From: GCA-016700035 sp964646575
Lineage (GTDB): Bacteria; Patescibacteriota; Saccharimonadia; CAILAD01; GCA-016700035
Direction of reading: 5' to 3'
Length of the DNA stretch: 29,535 nucleotides
Assembly: GCA_964646575.1 (NCBI GenBank)
Contig: CAZYFT010000007.1
Coordinates: 1 to 29,535, forward strand
The notes under the pieces were generated by a model. It was not told the origin of the DNA. It did not search any database and saw only the letters and a program-made list of their open reading frames with translations. The translations under genes and the position numbers were made by a program. This document shows, piece after piece, positions 1 through 7,972 of this stretch (positions within the stretch are counted from its first letter, which is position 1; the number at the start of each line of letters is the position of its first letter).

Positions 1-186
1 AACTATGCGACACAAACAGGCAATTTACCGCTCGAGATCACGATCTATGGCACACATCCAGATGCTATTCACTTTAGCTATCGTCGCTATCTAGAAAACC
101 AGTTGCGCGAAAAATTCGATTTGCATGGTGTGCCTATAAAGCTTATCTTTAAGAGTAAGTATGGCCACAAACTCGACAACGACTAA
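1..186 (+). CDS. der: Ribosome-assembly GTPase Der (EngA), C-terminal end only
   Basis: The reading frame is open from the window edge to a TAA at 184-186 and encodes the last 61 residues of a protein. The segment LEITIYGTHPDAIHFSYRRYL, followed by a short strand and VPIKLIFKSK, matches the C-terminal KH-like domain of the double GTPase Der, which acts in 50S subunit maturation. The two G domains lie outside the window. Its last 26 bases overlap the start of pth, which suggests translational coupling. The call rests on the KH-like tail alone, so another Der-like GTPase cannot be fully excluded. Confidence 0.8.
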   Translation, partial: NYATQTGNLPLEITIYGTHPDAIHFSYRRYLENQLREKFDLHGVPIKLIFKSKYGHKLDND

Positions 187-718
187 GCCTCGCCCAGCAC
201 TTATCGTAGGATTAGGGAATCCAGGTAAAAAATACACGTATACCCGCCACAATGTTGGCTTCCTAGCGGTAGAGGCGCTCGCCAAGCAGTATCATGCGAA
301 CTGGCACGACAAACCCGCTTGGTGCGCTGAAATAGCAGAGCTAGCACCGCAGGTGTTTGTAGTAAAGCCCACTACTTATATGAACGAATCGGGAAGGGCA
401 GTCCGAGCGCTGGCCGACTACTACGACATTCCACAGAGTCACATCTGTCTGATCTATGATGATCGAGACTTGCCATTCGGTAAGCTGCGATGGACAAATG
501 GCTTCCGCACTGGAGCCAGTCATAATGGGGTCAGATCGGTAGCTCATCTAGTTGGGAAAAGTTTCTCGAGGCTTCGCTTTGGCGTGGGGAATGCAACTAT
601 GCACCACATGCCACTCGATAAGTTTGTCTTACAAGAATTTAATGCTTTCGAAAAATCTATACTCGATGAACAAATTGCACTTACCACAACCGAGCTGACC
701 AATCATTTTCAGCTATAA
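161..718 (+). CDS. pth: Peptidyl-tRNA hydrolase
   Basis: This 185-residue protein is the usual length for bacterial Pth, which cleaves peptidyl-tRNA dropped from ribosomes and recycles the tRNA in the cytoplasm. Visible motifs are GLGNPGKKY (Asn20), the catalytic His30 in RHNVGF, KPTTYMNESG (Asn75), YDDRDLPFG (Asp100, equivalent to the Asp that activates the catalytic His) and SHNGVRS (Asn122). It starts inside the last codons of der with an ATG and has no clear separate promoter, so it is probably read from the der transcript. A short stem-loop follows its stop. Identification is secure from the catalytic set. Confidence 0.96.
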   Translation: MATNSTTTKPRPALIVGLGNPGKKYTYTRHNVGFLAVEALAKQYHANWHDKPAWCAEIAELAPQVFVVKPTTYMNESGRAVRALADYYDIPQSHICLIYDDRDLPFGKLRWTNGFRTGASHNGVRSVAHLVGKSFSRLRFGVGNATMHHMPLDKFVLQEFNAFEKSILDEQIALTTTELTNHFQL

Positions 719-723
719 AATAA

Positions 724-752
724 GAGCATGCCACTCATGCTCGCTTTTTGTT
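724..752 (+). terminator. Intrinsic terminator after pth
   Basis: A 7-bp stem GAGCATG/CATGCTC with a 5-nt loop (724-742) is followed by GCTTTTTG. It sits four bases after the pth stop, as expected for the end of the der-pth transcript. On the opposite strand the hairpin is preceded by AAAAAGC and followed by TTATTTT, so it could work in both directions. Confidence 0.7.
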
Positions 753-780
753 CGTATGGTTTGTTACACTAATTGCTAGA

Positions 781-828
781 TAAATGAAAAGACCACACCA
801 GTCGAAACCAATGTGGACTTTTCATTTA
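781..828 (-). terminator. Long hairpin, probable 3' end of the minus-strand RNA
   Basis: Bases 781-797 and 812-828 are inverted copies, 16 of 17 paired, around a 14-nt loop. On the minus strand the 3' arm reads TGTGGTCTTTTCATTTA, so the stem has the A-rich/U-rich layout of an intrinsic terminator. It lies between two converging transcripts and may serve both. Confidence 0.5.
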
Positions 829-1007
829 CCCCTTCCATATCACCATAAAGGATTTTGCGGCCGTCACTAAATATTCTATACAGCCGTGACTATGGAAGAG
901 AGCGATCTGCTAACGCGGTTGAACCTAAAGGAGGGTGAGTTTTAGGATATGGCCCCGCAATTAGCAGATCGCTCGCTTCCAGAACAAAAGATAAGTTGTT
1001 GTGGTAC
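781..1007 (-). ncRNA. Candidate structured small RNA, about 225 nt
   Basis: No protein gene is supported between pth and dprA. A strong minus-strand promoter (1014-1042) would start RNA near 1007. The RNA would then contain a hairpin of 894-898/976-980 (5 bp), one mismatch, and 900-913/961-974 (14 bp, perfect). Inside that come 915-918/955-958 (4 bp) and 924-929/941-946 (6 bp). The 11-nt apical loop is ACUCACCCUCC on the minus strand. A second helix can form between 832-839 and 891-898, competing with the outer 5 bp. The RNA would end at the 781-828 hairpin. I could not match it to tmRNA, RNase P, SRP or 6S RNA. The family is unknown; orientation is inferred from the promoter. Confidence 0.5.
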
Positions 1008-1013
1008 GGACGT

Positions 1014-1042
1014 ATATTATCACGTTATGATAATTTTGTCAA
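1014..1042 (-). promoter_or_regulatory. Minus-strand promoter TTGACA-17-TAATAT
   Basis: Reading the minus strand, TTGACA (1042-1037) is followed by a 17-nt spacer and TAATAT (1019-1014). TGA directly precedes the -10, giving an extended -10 element. It points away from dprA into the structured gap, which is the main reason for calling an RNA gene there. Confidence 0.65.
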
Positions 1043-1078
1043 TAGTATTTGTCAGAGGAATTTTAGTTTACAGAATAT

Positions 1079-1966
1079 ATGTCAGATAATGCAAGCACTA
1101 CTACTATGCAAGTAATTCAGCTCTCAAGCAAGGATTATCCTACTCAGCTAAAAACAATCTATAATCCACCGAAAGAGCTCCATATATGTGGAACGCTCCC
1201 AGACCAACCAATGGTAGCGATTGTTGGCTCTAGAAAGCCCACTCCGTATGGAGAGATGGTGGCCTACCGTATTGCTTCGGACCTCGCCAAAGCAGGCGCT
1301 TGTATCGTGAGCGGTTTAGCCTATGGGATTGATAGCATTGTGCATCAAGCAGCACTCGAGGCCGGCGGCACGACCATTGCAGTGCTGGGGTCAGGTATAG
1401 ACAAGCTCTATCCTGCTGTCCATAAGCCTCTAGCACGGCAAATAGTTCGGGCGGGAGGAGCGATCATAACTGAATATCCCAGCGGAACCCCGCCACTCAA
1501 GCACCACTTTCCGGCACGCAATCGTATTATTGCCGGGTTGTCAGCCGCTACTGTGGTACCTGAAGCCGATGCAAAGTCTGGCTCACTCATCACAGCTCAA
1601 CTCGCACTTGAAGAGAACCGCGTGGTTTGCGCTGTACCCGGCCCGATCACTAGCGCGCGGTCTGCTGGCCCAAATAATCTCCTGAAGGCCGGAGCTGCTG
1701 CCACAACTTCGGCGGCCGATGTCTGCTCGCTCCTCGGCATCGATTCTAGTGTGGGCACGCAGAAACATCCTTCCACTACAGAACTGAGTCAATATGCCAA
1801 AGACATCCTCTCAGCTCTCCAGTCTGGCACCGCCACTACAGAAGACTTAGCGACTTCCACCAAAATTGCTATTCCTACTCTCTTGAGTACACTCACACTA
1901 CTGGAGATGCAGAACTATGTACGTAGTTCTGGTGGCAATACATGGATGAGCACGATCGAAATTTGA
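1079..1966 (+). CDS. dprA: DNA-processing protein DprA/Smf
   Basis: This 295-residue protein has the Rossmann-like DprA core: GSRKPTPYG (50-58), SGLAYGID (78-85), AVLGSGIDKLYP and FPARNRIIAGLS (144-155). Then comes the strand VVPEADAKSGSLITA and a C-terminal winged-helix region (about 230-290). DprA binds incoming single-stranded DNA and loads RecA during natural transformation. The usual sequence before SGSLITA is VVEA; here an extra Pro and Asp-Ala-Lys residues are seen, which is mild divergence. The first ATG is used although no good Shine-Dalgarno lies next to it (AGAGG is about 20 nt upstream). A second Met at codon 10 is also possible. The topA promoter -35 overlaps its TGA stop. Confidence 0.93.
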   Translation: MSDNASTTTMQVIQLSSKDYPTQLKTIYNPPKELHICGTLPDQPMVAIVGSRKPTPYGEMVAYRIASDLAKAGACIVSGLAYGIDSIVHQAALEAGGTTIAVLGSGIDKLYPAVHKPLARQIVRAGGAIITEYPSGTPPLKHHFPARNRIIAGLSAATVVPEADAKSGSLITAQLALEENRVVCAVPGPITSARSAGPNNLLKAGAAATTSAADVCSLLGIDSSVGTQKHPSTTELSQYAKDILSALQSGTATTEDLATSTKIAIPTLLSTLTLLEMQNYVRSSGGNTWMSTIEI

Positions 1967-1992
1967 CAAGGCTAAGCTTCGCCCCGTACAAT
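1963..1992 (+). promoter_or_regulatory. topA promoter, TTGACA-18-TACAAT
   Basis: TTGACA at 1963-1968 overlaps the dprA stop codon and is followed 18 nt later by TACAAT (1987-1992). Transcription would begin near 1999, leaving a leader of about 30 nt before the topA ATG. That leader is U-rich and lacks a Shine-Dalgarno. Confidence 0.7.
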
Positions 1993-2027
1993 CGGCGAGC
2001 TACGTACTACAAACGTAACTATTTTTT

Positions 2028-4010
2028 ATGGCCAAATCTTCAAGCAAAAAAACCGTTCTTATAGTAGAAAGCCCTGCAAAAGGTAAGACCATTGAGTCCT
2101 ACCTCGGTAAGGGCTATAAAGTCGTGGCCAGCTACGGTCATGTCCGCGACCTACCCAAATCTAAGCTTGGAATCGATGTAGAGAACGACTTTGAGCCACA
2201 ATATATGGTCCCGCGCGGCAGCGCCTCTCGTATTAAAACCCTCAAGAACGCCACTAAAGACGCTGACACCATCCTACTCGCAACCGACCTTGACCGCGAA
2301 GGAGAAGCTATCGCTTGGCACTTAGCTGCTATTCTCGAGCCAAACGAGAAACAAGAGATGAAGCGCATTACGTTTTCCGAGATTACCAAACCCGCACTAG
2401 AAGATGCTGTGGCACATCCGCGCGACATTAATCAAGACCTCGTCGACGCGCAGCAGGCCAGACGAGTACTCGATAGACTCGTAGGCTATTCGCTCTCACC
2501 AGTACTCTGGAAAAAAGTCCGCTATGGACTCTCGGCAGGGCGCGTACAGAGCGTCGCTCTTAAATTTATTACCGACCGCGAAAAGGAGATTGAAGCCTTT
2601 AAAACTGAAGAATATTGGAGTATTGCGGCTCAACTCAAGGCTCAAAAAGGTGAATTTAGCGCCAACTTAATCAGTGTCGCCGGCGACAAGATCGCTCTCG
2701 ATAATTCAAAGGATACCGAGGCAATCGTCACCAGCCTAAAAGCCGATGACTACACCGTACTCGACGTAGAAAAGAAGCCCCTTCGCCGCACGCCACCAGC
2801 CCCTTTTACTACCAGCACCCTCCAGCAAGATGCCTATCGCCGGCTCGGTTTCGGCGCTCGTCGTACCATGCGAGCTGCTCAAAGCCTCTACGAAGCTGGC
2901 CTCATCTCATATATGCGTACCGACTCGGTAACGCTTTCTGAACAAGCCCTGGCGGCTATTTCGGCCTATATCGCCGGCGAGCTCGGCAAAGAATATGGTC
3001 TTGCAAAGCCGCGTGTGCACAAAACTAAATCCCGGGGTGCACAGGAGGCCCACGAGGCCATCCGTCCGACCAATCCCGAGCGCGCACCACACACCATTCA
3101 AGATATCGGAGGTGATGAGGCAAAACTGTATAACTTAATCTGGCAACGCACCCTAGCATCCCAAATGGCAGTTGCTGAATTTGAACAGACTAAGATTAAT
3201 ATTCAAGCTCAAAAAACCGATGCGTTACTGCGCGCCAGTGGGCGAGTGCTCGTATTTGACGGCTTTACAAAGGTATATCCACCTCAAAGTAAGGAAGAAG
3301 CCCCACTTTTACCTGATGTCGCAGCTAAAGAAGATCTAACACTTATTAATGTCGCCGGAGAGCAGCATTTCACCCAGCCACCAGCTCGCTACAGTGAAGC
3401 TACACTAGTGAAGAAGCTCGAAGAGGCCGGCATTGGTCGCCCAAGCACTTATGCGCCAACAATTGCTACTATTATTTCACGAGGGTACGTATTAAACGAA
3501 GATAAACGCCTAGTTCCACAACCTGTTGGCATGGTTGTTTCTGATTTACTTGCCGAAAACTTCGATTTTGTTACCGAGCCAGAATTTACGGCCGAGATGG
3601 AAGACAAGCTCGATGAAGTGGCCGCCGGAAAGCAAACCTGGAAACCTGTTATTCGTGAATATTACGAACCTATGCATAAGCTCATTGAAGAAAAAGAACA
3701 ATCCATCAAAAAAGTCGAATTGCCTGTTATCGAAACCGATGAAGTATGCGAACTGTGCGGCAAGATGATGGTGATCAAGTCAGGTCGTTTCGGTCAATTC
3801 CTGGCCTGTTCTGGATGGCCAGACTGTAAAAATGCCAAGCCAATCCTCAAAAAAACCGGCGTTGAATGCCCCCAATGTAAGGAAGGGGAGGTAGTGGAGC
3901 GTAAAACCAAAAAAGGTCGTCGTTTCTGGGGCTGTTCTCGATATCCGGATTGTGACTATGCAACCTGGACAAAGCCAAAAAATCCGGACGCCGAAGAGGC
4001 TAGCGACTAG
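2028..4010 (+). CDS. topA: DNA topoisomerase I (type IA)
   Basis: This 660-residue type IA topoisomerase relaxes negative supercoils through a transient 5'-phosphotyrosine. The TOPRIM domain is at the N-terminus (VESPAK with Glu14; TDLDREGEA, metal-binding Asp87/Asp89/Glu91). The gate domain follows (SAGRVQSVAL, about 169-178). The catalytic Tyr295 is in GLISYMRTDS, and HEAIRPT and GIGRPSTYA motifs come after it. Two C-terminal four-Cys zinc ribbons end the protein: CELCG...CSGWPDC and CPQC...CSRYPDC. It is shorter than E. coli TopA, which carries extra C-terminal domains, but complete for the common two-ribbon form. A short hairpin with a T-run overlaps its stop. Confidence 0.97.
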   Translation: MAKSSSKKTVLIVESPAKGKTIESYLGKGYKVVASYGHVRDLPKSKLGIDVENDFEPQYMVPRGSASRIKTLKNATKDADTILLATDLDREGEAIAWHLAAILEPNEKQEMKRITFSEITKPALEDAVAHPRDINQDLVDAQQARRVLDRLVGYSLSPVLWKKVRYGLSAGRVQSVALKFITDREKEIEAFKTEEYWSIAAQLKAQKGEFSANLISVAGDKIALDNSKDTEAIVTSLKADDYTVLDVEKKPLRRTPPAPFTTSTLQQDAYRRLGFGARRTMRAAQSLYEAGLISYMRTDSVTLSEQALAAISAYIAGELGKEYGLAKPRVHKTKSRGAQEAHEAIRPTNPERAPHTIQDIGGDEAKLYNLIWQRTLASQMAVAEFEQTKINIQAQKTDALLRASGRVLVFDGFTKVYPPQSKEEAPLLPDVAAKEDLTLINVAGEQHFTQPPARYSEATLVKKLEEAGIGRPSTYAPTIATIISRGYVLNEDKRLVPQPVGMVVSDLLAENFDFVTEPEFTAEMEDKLDEVAAGKQTWKPVIREYYEPMHKLIEEKEQSIKKVELPVIETDEVCELCGKMMVIKSGRFGQFLACSGWPDCKNAKPILKKTGVECPQCKEGEVVERKTKKGRRFWGCSRYPDCDYATWTKPKNPDAEEASD

Positions 4011-4018
4011 CTCCTTTT
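3999..4018 (+). terminator. Possible terminator over the topA stop
   Basis: GCTAG (3999-4003) pairs with CTAGC (4007-4011) around CGA, followed by TCCTTTTTA. The stem is only 5 bp and includes the topA stop codon, so strength is uncertain. The next gene has its own strong promoter. Confidence 0.4.
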
Positions 4019-4064
4019 TACCACAAGCTTTTTGACGAATCTCCAAAAAAATCCTCTAGTTTTA

Positions 4065-4093
4065 TTGACCTATCTAGATTGCGATGATATAAT
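4065..4093 (+). promoter_or_regulatory. Strong promoter for the sigma-r4/HARE regulator
   Basis: TTGACC (4065-4070), a 17-nt spacer and TATAAT (4088-4093), with TGA before the -10 (extended -10). This is among the best promoters in the window. The start would be near 4100, giving a leader of about 38 nt that carries AGAGGG/GGTGAGG just before the ATG at 4138. Confidence 0.8.
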
Positions 4094-4137
4094 ATCTTCC
4101 AAGACCAATACTTATAGGTTTAAAGAGGGTGAGGAAC

Positions 4138-5235
4138 ATGTCTACTCAAGCTATGACGAAAACTACTACTATTGATGTTCGCCCTCTCGTCGAATCGTTG
4201 ATCGACGAGAGTTTGCGTGTGCTCAAAAAAGATCGCGATCGCGAAGTCGTGGCCAAGCGCCACGGCCTTAAGACCTACCAGCCCCATACTCTGGAGCAGA
4301 TTGGTAGTGAGCTTGGCATTACCCGCGAACGTGTTCGTCAGATTGAAAAAGCTGCATTCCAAAAGATTCGCGAACAAGGCCTAACTGAGAGTGAGCTTCA
4401 TACCGCTATGCTCGACTCTATTCAGGAAACCGGCGGCATCATTCAACTTGACCGCCTTCTGACCGCCCTCGAGCTTGATACTAACGAGCGCCCCAATGTA
4501 ACGTATTTGGTGCGTATCATGCCAGACCTCGAACTCGTCGAACAGAACGAAGAACTTTCACCAGTCGTATCACTCGCAGATCCATATAGCCGCCAGACTG
4601 TTATTCAGCTTCACACTCAGCTTCACGACGCCACAAAGTCTCACGGTAAGCCTGTAAAATTTGATAAAATTGCTGGCGCCATCGATGGACCACATGCTCG
4701 TACCGCACTCGAAGAACTGGCAGTTGCTTCGAAGCTCGTAACCGACCTCGACGGTCACTGGGGCCTAGCTGTTTGGCCAGAGGTAAATCCACGCAGTATT
4801 CGTGATAAGACCTATCTGGTACTCAAAAAAGCCGGTCGGCCAATGCACTTCACCGAAATTGCTGACAAAATCTCTAGGCTCGACGCCAACCCAAAGCAGG
4901 TAACCACTCAGGCTGTGCACAACGAGCTGATTAAAGATGCTCGTTTCGTACTGATCGGACGCGGCATTTACGCGCTTGCGGAATGGGGCTATCAGGCTGG
5001 AACTGTTTCAGATATTATTGAGCAAATCCTGCGTGAAGAAAGCCCGCTTACACGTGAAGAAATCATTAAGCGTGTATTAGCTCGTCGTCAGGTGAAAGTT
5101 GCCACAATTGCCTTAAATCTCCAGGAAAAACCTCAGTTTGAGCGCGTCGGTAAGGGCCTCTATAAGCTGCAGGATGGTTATGTTGCCGAACCACGCAAAC
5201 GCCGTGGCCGACCACGCAACAACGCTACTGCGTAA
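4138..5235 (+). CDS. Sigma-region-4 / HARE-HTH transcription regulator (RpoE delta-like)
   Basis: This 365-residue soluble protein combines several DNA- and RNA-polymerase-related modules. Residues 50-80 (TLEQIGSELGITRERVRQIE) are a clear sigma-70 region 4 helix-turn-helix, the part that reads -35 elements. Residues about 222-284 resemble the HARE-HTH domain of RNA-polymerase delta subunits, and about 290-345 look like a second winged helix. The tail has an AT-hook-like RKRRGRPR. There is no region 2, so it cannot act as a full sigma factor; it may be an RNA-polymerase-associated regulator. I chose the ATG at 4138 because AGAGGG lies 8 nt upstream. An in-frame GTG at 4129 falls inside that Shine-Dalgarno. 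Confidence 0.8.
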   Translation: MSTQAMTKTTTIDVRPLVESLIDESLRVLKKDRDREVVAKRHGLKTYQPHTLEQIGSELGITRERVRQIEKAAFQKIREQGLTESELHTAMLDSIQETGGIIQLDRLLTALELDTNERPNVTYLVRIMPDLELVEQNEELSPVVSLADPYSRQTVIQLHTQLHDATKSHGKPVKFDKIAGAIDGPHARTALEELAVASKLVTDLDGHWGLAVWPEVNPRSIRDKTYLVLKKAGRPMHFTEIADKISRLDANPKQVTTQAVHNELIKDARFVLIGRGIYALAEWGYQAGTVSDIIEQILREESPLTREEIIKRVLARRQVKVATIALNLQEKPQFERVGKGLYKLQDGYVAEPRKRRGRPRNNATA

Positions 5236-5281
5236 CACTATAAAACACCGAGAGAAAGAGCGTACTTCATCTAAAGTGCGG

Positions 5282-5287
5282 TACAAT
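5282..5287 (+). promoter_or_regulatory. Probable -10 (TACAAT) before the ATPase gene
   Basis: TACAAT ends 12 nt before the ATG at 5300, with no Shine-Dalgarno in between. No good -35 is seen 16-18 nt upstream, so this is tentative. If used, the leader is only a few bases long. Confidence 0.35.
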
Positions 5288-5299
5288 AGAACCTAATCC

Positions 5300-7972
5300 A
5301 TGGAAGCATTATTTTCAGTAATTGGCGCCGTTTTTTCAATAATCGGCATTGCATTGTTTCAGTACTGGGGCTGGACTCTTATTGCCGCATATCTAATTTG
5401 GCAAATCTGGCAAAACAAGCGCAAAGTCGCCTACGTAGAGACCACTGAGCACACCATGCTCCAGATTATCGTTCCGAAAAATAACGATAAAAAAGAACTT
5501 TCCGCCGAGCAGCTATTTGCCAGCTTACACGGGATTTTGCGTCCCAAATCCGAAATCGAAAAAGAAGGTTCGATTCAGGAACACATCAGCTTTGAGATTG
5601 TCTCAGAGCAAAACGTTATTAATTTCTATGTATGGGTACCGGTCCACCTTAAAGATTACGTCGAAAGCCAAGTCTACGCCCAGTATCCGACCGTCCAAAT
5701 CCTGGCCGATGCCGAAGACTACGCCAAGCGTGATATTGGTGACCAACTGAGCGTTATTGGTGAAATTACCACCACCAAAGATTTTATTTTTCCGATTAAG
5801 ACCTTCACTACTTTTGAAGTAGACCCACTAGCCGGTATTACCACCGTCCTCGCCACCCTGAACCCGAACGAACAAATTTGGGTGCAATACCTGATGCGTC
5901 CGGTTGACGACTCTTGGCACGCGCGCAGCCTCTCCTATGTATCAGAGCTGAAAAACGGCAAAAAGAAAGGTCTCCTCGACGGCTGGGAACAGAAGCTCTT
6001 CTTACTTCCATTAGAGGCCATCCTGTATTTTATCCAGGCCCTAGTTAACCCTCCACAGCCAAAGGAAAAGAAAGATGAACCTAAAAAAGAGCTATCGCCA
6101 GGGCAAACAACCGTTGCTTCAGCTATCGAGACCAAAGCTGAAAAAATCGGCTATGAAGTTAAAATTCGCGTAGCCTACATTGGTGACTCTGCCGACCTGG
6201 CTAAACAGCGCATGCAGGCACTCTATGGCGGCTTTAAGCAATTCAATACCATTAACCTCAATGGCTTAAACGGCGGGGGATATGACACCACTCCAGAAGG
6301 CCTCCAAGAGTACCGTGCGCGCTACTTTGAGGGCGGCGGTTTTATTCTGAATGTAGAAGAGCTCGCCAGCTTGTATCACTTACCACATACCAGTGTAGAA
6401 ACACCAAACATTGCCTGGACAACAACTAAGGTAGGGGAGCCGCCCACTAACCTCCCAACACTGGCAAATACTCCCCAGGAAGCTCTCTCACTTATTGGAA
6501 CTACAACATTCCGACAGACTAACGTGAAGTTTGGCATCAAACGCGATGACCGTAAGCGCCACCTCTATATCATTGGTAAATCTGGCTCAGGTAAAAGCTT
6601 CGCGTTGCTACTCTTAACCTTATCTGATATTTACCATAATCAAGGCTTTGCGATTGTTGACCCGCACGGTGACTTCGCTCAGGATGCCCTGAAGTACATT
6701 CCGGCTCACCGCCACCAGGATGTAGTCTATTTCAACCCGTCCGACTTCGAAAGTCCGATTGCCTTCAATCCAATGGAGAATGCGGATCCAAACATGCGAG
6801 CCTCAATTGCCTCAGAAATTATTGGCGTATTAAAGAAAATGTTTGCCGAGTCCTGGGGTCCACGCTTGGAGCACATTCTACGCTTTACGCTACTAGCATT
6901 ACTCGAGACTCCAGATGCCAACCTGATGGGTATCACAAGAATGCTAACAGATAAAAACTTCCGTAAGAAGGTTGTCGATCAACTCACCGATGTCACTGTA
7001 AAGTCCTTCTGGGTAAATGAATTTGCCAGCTGGAATGATAAGTTCGCCACCGAAGCGGTGGCGCCAATTCTCAATAAGGTAGGGGCCTTCACAGCCAACC
7101 CATTGGTACGAAACGTCATAGGTCAAAAGAAATCGAGCTTTGACATTCGCCAGATTATGGACGAAGGAAAGATTCTTATTTGCGACCTCTCGCGCGGTCG
7201 TCTCGGGGAAGATAACGCCGCCACGCTTGGAGCTCTCTTGATTACTAAAATCCAGCTGGCCGCCATGAGTCGCGCAAATATTCCACTCGATCAACGTCGC
7301 CCATTCTATCTTTACGTCGACGAATTCCAGAACTTTGCAACCGACTCATTTGCCGTGATTCTCTCCGAAGCCCGTAAATATGGTCTCTACCTCACTGTCG
7401 CTAACCAATACGTTGCTCAGATGCAGCAAGAAGTGCGTGACGCCGTCTTCGGTAACGTTGGCTCAATGATTACATTTAGGGTAGGGGCGGACGATGCCAC
7501 CGCTCTCGCACGCTACTTTGAGCCCATCTTTGAACCAAACGACCTCACGAATCTGTCTCTCCAGAACATCTACGTCACCATGTCTATTGATGGGGAAACT
7601 AGCATACCGTTCTCTGCTAAAACCCTTCGAGTGCCAGATCCTGAAGCCGATAATGCTCGTACTATTATTGAGCTCTCTAGAAAACGCTTTAACAGCAATA
7701 GGGAAGAAGTAGAGCAAGTCATCGCTGAGTGGAATAACATGTCCGAAAAACCTGAGGATAAGCAGGGCAGACACTCTACCGAAAACGTCCCAGCGGCCGG
7801 GGGAGACAGTCCACAAGCTGCTCACGTACAAAACCGCCCTACTCCTGCGGTGGCTGGAGCTCAGCCCAAGAACTACTCCGAGTTAATGCGCCAGAACTCT
7901 TCAAGCCAAAAAAACCATAGTGATCGTAAGCCATCTAGCTCAAATTCAAATCGCAAACGTAAACGTCGTTAA
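5300..7972 (+). CDS. Membrane-anchored VirD4/TraD-like (TraG/HerA family) ATPase
   Basis: This 890-residue protein has a hydrophobic N-terminal segment (about 5-38) and a long N-terminal region. A second hydrophobic stretch lies around 233-250, followed by a charged Lys/Glu/Pro linker. The P-loop ATPase has Walker A IGKSGSGKS (425-433), then VDPHGDF (about 453-459), AFNPMENADP, and Walker B FYLYVDEFQNF with Asp674/Glu675. A sensor-like GLYLTVANQYVAQM follows. The layout is that of type IV coupling proteins and related DNA-pumping ATPases, which move DNA or protein substrates at the inner membrane. The tail (about 750-890) is low-complexity, rich in Ser, Asn and Pro and ending in basic RKRKRR. 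No other type IV secretion gene is in the window, so substrate and partners are unknown. Confidence 0.8.
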   Translation: MEALFSVIGAVFSIIGIALFQYWGWTLIAAYLIWQIWQNKRKVAYVETTEHTMLQIIVPKNNDKKELSAEQLFASLHGILRPKSEIEKEGSIQEHISFEIVSEQNVINFYVWVPVHLKDYVESQVYAQYPTVQILADAEDYAKRDIGDQLSVIGEITTTKDFIFPIKTFTTFEVDPLAGITTVLATLNPNEQIWVQYLMRPVDDSWHARSLSYVSELKNGKKKGLLDGWEQKLFLLPLEAILYFIQALVNPPQPKEKKDEPKKELSPGQTTVASAIETKAEKIGYEVKIRVAYIGDSADLAKQRMQALYGGFKQFNTINLNGLNGGGYDTTPEGLQEYRARYFEGGGFILNVEELASLYHLPHTSVETPNIAWTTTKVGEPPTNLPTLANTPQEALSLIGTTTFRQTNVKFGIKRDDRKRHLYIIGKSGSGKSFALLLLTLSDIYHNQGFAIVDPHGDFAQDALKYIPAHRHQDVVYFNPSDFESPIAFNPMENADPNMRASIASEIIGVLKKMFAESWGPRLEHILRFTLLALLETPDANLMGITRMLTDKNFRKKVVDQLTDVTVKSFWVNEFASWNDKFATEAVAPILNKVGAFTANPLVRNVIGQKKSSFDIRQIMDEGKILICDLSRGRLGEDNAATLGALLITKIQLAAMSRANIPLDQRRPFYLYVDEFQNFATDSFAVILSEARKYGLYLTVANQYVAQMQQEVRDAVFGNVGSMITFRVGADDATALARYFEPIFEPNDLTNLSLQNIYVTMSIDGETSIPFSAKTLRVPDPEADNARTIIELSRKRFNSNREEVEQVIAEWNNMSEKPEDKQGRHSTENVPAAGGDSPQAAHVQNRPTPAVAGAQPKNYSELMRQNSSSQKNHSDRKPSSSNSNRKRKRR

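Noticed and set aside
798..811. GGTTTCGACTGG on the minus strand resembles the 5' end of tmRNA
   Set aside because: It is only the loop of the 781-828 hairpin. A tmRNA running onward would overlap pth, and no tag ORF or T-arm is found.
949..1089. 46-codon plus-strand frame downstream of AAAGGAGGGTGAG
   Set aside because: The ribosome-site-like string is about 14 nt from the ATG and lies in a hairpin loop, the frame overlaps the dprA start, and the better promoter points the other way.
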